From positions 248,001 to 312,000 of the forward strand of contig NZ_QRGD01000002.1 of the NCBI RefSeq assembly GCF_003449015.1: a stretch of 64,000 nucleotides of DNA, in the 5' to 3' direction. Below, piece by piece: positions 63,177-64,000 of this stretch; the stretch's first letter is position 1; each line of letters opens with the position of its first letter. Made by a program: the position numbers and the translations under genes. The DNA is from Aureibaculum luteum. GTDB lineage: Bacteria; Bacteroidota; Bacteroidia; Flavobacteriales; Flavobacteriaceae. Below the pieces are notes generated by a model. That model ran no database searches, was not told where the DNA came from, and worked only from the letters and a program-made list of their open reading frames with translations.

Positions 63177-64000
63177 ATGAAAAAACATATTCAAATAACC
63201 ATAGTAATAGTCCTTTCGCTTTTGTTAGCAAATTGTGGAAGCGAAGAAAGCAAAACCCTTGCGGATAATTCAACGCCTATTGCCGTGAAGGTTAGTAAGA
63301 CTACTGAAGCTGATGGTCAATTTATTACGGTAAGTGGTAAAATAGAAGCCTCTAATAGTGCCGATTTAAGTACCAGAATGATGGGGTATGTTAATAAGGT
63401 ATATGTTAATGTTGGCGATAAGGTTAAGAAAGGTCAACTATTGGTTTCAATTAATAATGCGGATTTACAAGCTAAAAGAGCACAAGTAAACGCAGGTATT
63501 TCAGAAGCTACTGCAGCTTTTAATAATGCTGAAAAAGATTATAATCGCTTTCAAAGTTTATTAGCAGAAAAAAGTGCATCGCAAAAAGAAATGGACGATA
63601 TGACGGCTAATTTTGAAATGGCAAAAGCACGTTTAGAATCTGCAAATCAAATGAAAAATGAAATTAATGCACAATTCACCTATAGTAATATGATAGCACC
63701 TTTTAGCGGTGTGGTAACGAGTAAAAACATTGATGCGGGTGATATGGCAAATCCAGGAATGCCTCTAATAAGTATAGAAACTCCTGGTAATTTTGAAGTA
63801 ATGGCCATGGTGCCAGAAACAGAGATTTCACGCATCAATAAGGGGGCAGAAGTTGCTGTTTTAGTGAAGTCAATTGGAGCTACGCTAAAAGGTAAGGTTA
63901 CTGAAGTTAGCACATCAGCTAAAAATACAGGTGGTCAATATTTAGTTAAAATTGACATAGATAAAACGGAAGCAGATATTCTTTCTGGAATGTTTGTTAG
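63177..64000 (+). CDS. RND efflux periplasmic adaptor (partial)
   Basis: Starts at ATG 63177 and runs off the window (274 codons seen). Lipobox signal (LLLANC), then an HlyD-type lipoyl domain (VNKVYVNVGDKVKKGQLLVS), a coiled-coil hairpin (about 95-155) and the second half of the lipoyl domain (YSNMIAPFSGVVTSKNIDAG). Membrane-fusion protein that pairs with the TolC gene; the RND pump is expected just past the window. Confidence 0.92.
   Translation, partial: MKKHIQITIVIVLSLLLANCGSEESKTLADNSTPIAVKVSKTTEADGQFITVSGKIEASNSADLSTRMMGYVNKVYVNVGDKVKKGQLLVSINNADLQAKRAQVNAGISEATAAFNNAEKDYNRFQSLLAEKSASQKEMDDMTANFEMAKARLESANQMKNEINAQFTYSNMIAPFSGVVTSKNIDAGDMANPGMPLISIETPGNFEVMAMVPETEISRINKGAEVAVLVKSIGATLKGKVTEVSTSAKNTGGQYLVKIDIDKTEADILSGMFV

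Overview
The window is a low-GC chromosomal segment from a member of the Bacteroidota, most likely family Flavobacteriaceae. The signs are TAnnTTTG-type -7 promoter boxes, an outer-membrane beta-barrel receptor with a carboxypeptidase-regulatory N-terminus, lipoproteins with acidic residues after the lipobox cysteine, a PorT-like barrel, and a type IX secretion (T9SS) C-terminal sorting domain. No rRNA, tRNA or CRISPR array was seen.

Layout. 1-11.1 kb: household and hypothetical genes (SRAP/YedK, metallo-beta-lactamase-rhodanese fusion, MORN-like repeat protein, lipoproteins, VOC protein) plus a gene with a decayed neighbouring duplicate. 11.5-22.9 kb: a one-directional defence-type operon with an Eco57I-type DNA methyltransferase, a phospholipase D-helicase fusion, a decayed GIY-YIG-like fragment, a Mug/TDG-type DNA glycosylase, a two-TM cytoplasmic-tail protein, a GmrSD-type DUF262-DUF1524 protein and a PD-(D/E)XK nuclease. 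23-31 kb: small genes, broken genes and dispersed repeats, with a RhuM-Fic protein and a three-gene HipBST-like toxin-antitoxin operon under two palindromic operators. 31-36 kb: a TonB-dependent-receptor-like barrel, then a REP-associated-type (IS200-like) transposase embedded in palindromic and 106-bp tandem repeats. 36-41 kb: a DUF457-type membrane hydrolase, a barrel protein and a DUF1800/DUF1501 pair. 42-51.9 kb: an unusual cluster with a large FNPQPDPP-motif protein, a DUF1360 protein, an MGCCGQ small protein, a 1389-residue subtilase-vWA protein, a small unknown and a DUF6895-like protein, next to a convergent LuxR-type regulator. 52-64 kb: respiration and stress genes (octahaem c-type cytochrome-TPR lipoprotein, cytochrome bd, a DUF3365 haem protein, a sulfide:quinone-reductase-like flavoprotein, TolC and an RND adaptor).

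The genes appear linked in three main ways. (1) The defence operon combines DNA modification, helicase/nuclease, base excision, a membrane protein and modification-type restriction in one transcript direction. (2) Four promoters between 55.9 and 61.8 kb (cydAB, haem protein, SQR-like, tolC) each carry GTAAC-N4-GTTAC 35-36 bp ahead of the -7 box, which is the FNR/CRP class II geometry, so they look like one redox- or nitrosative-stress-type regulon. (3) The promoters of the FNPQPDPP gene, the subtilase gene and the LuxR gene each carry a C4/G4 dyad followed at once by TTGAC, which suggests that the LuxR protein and the cluster are co-regulated.

All assignments come from reading motifs by eye; no database search was run. 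Function calls for DUF-type and unknown genes are tentative.
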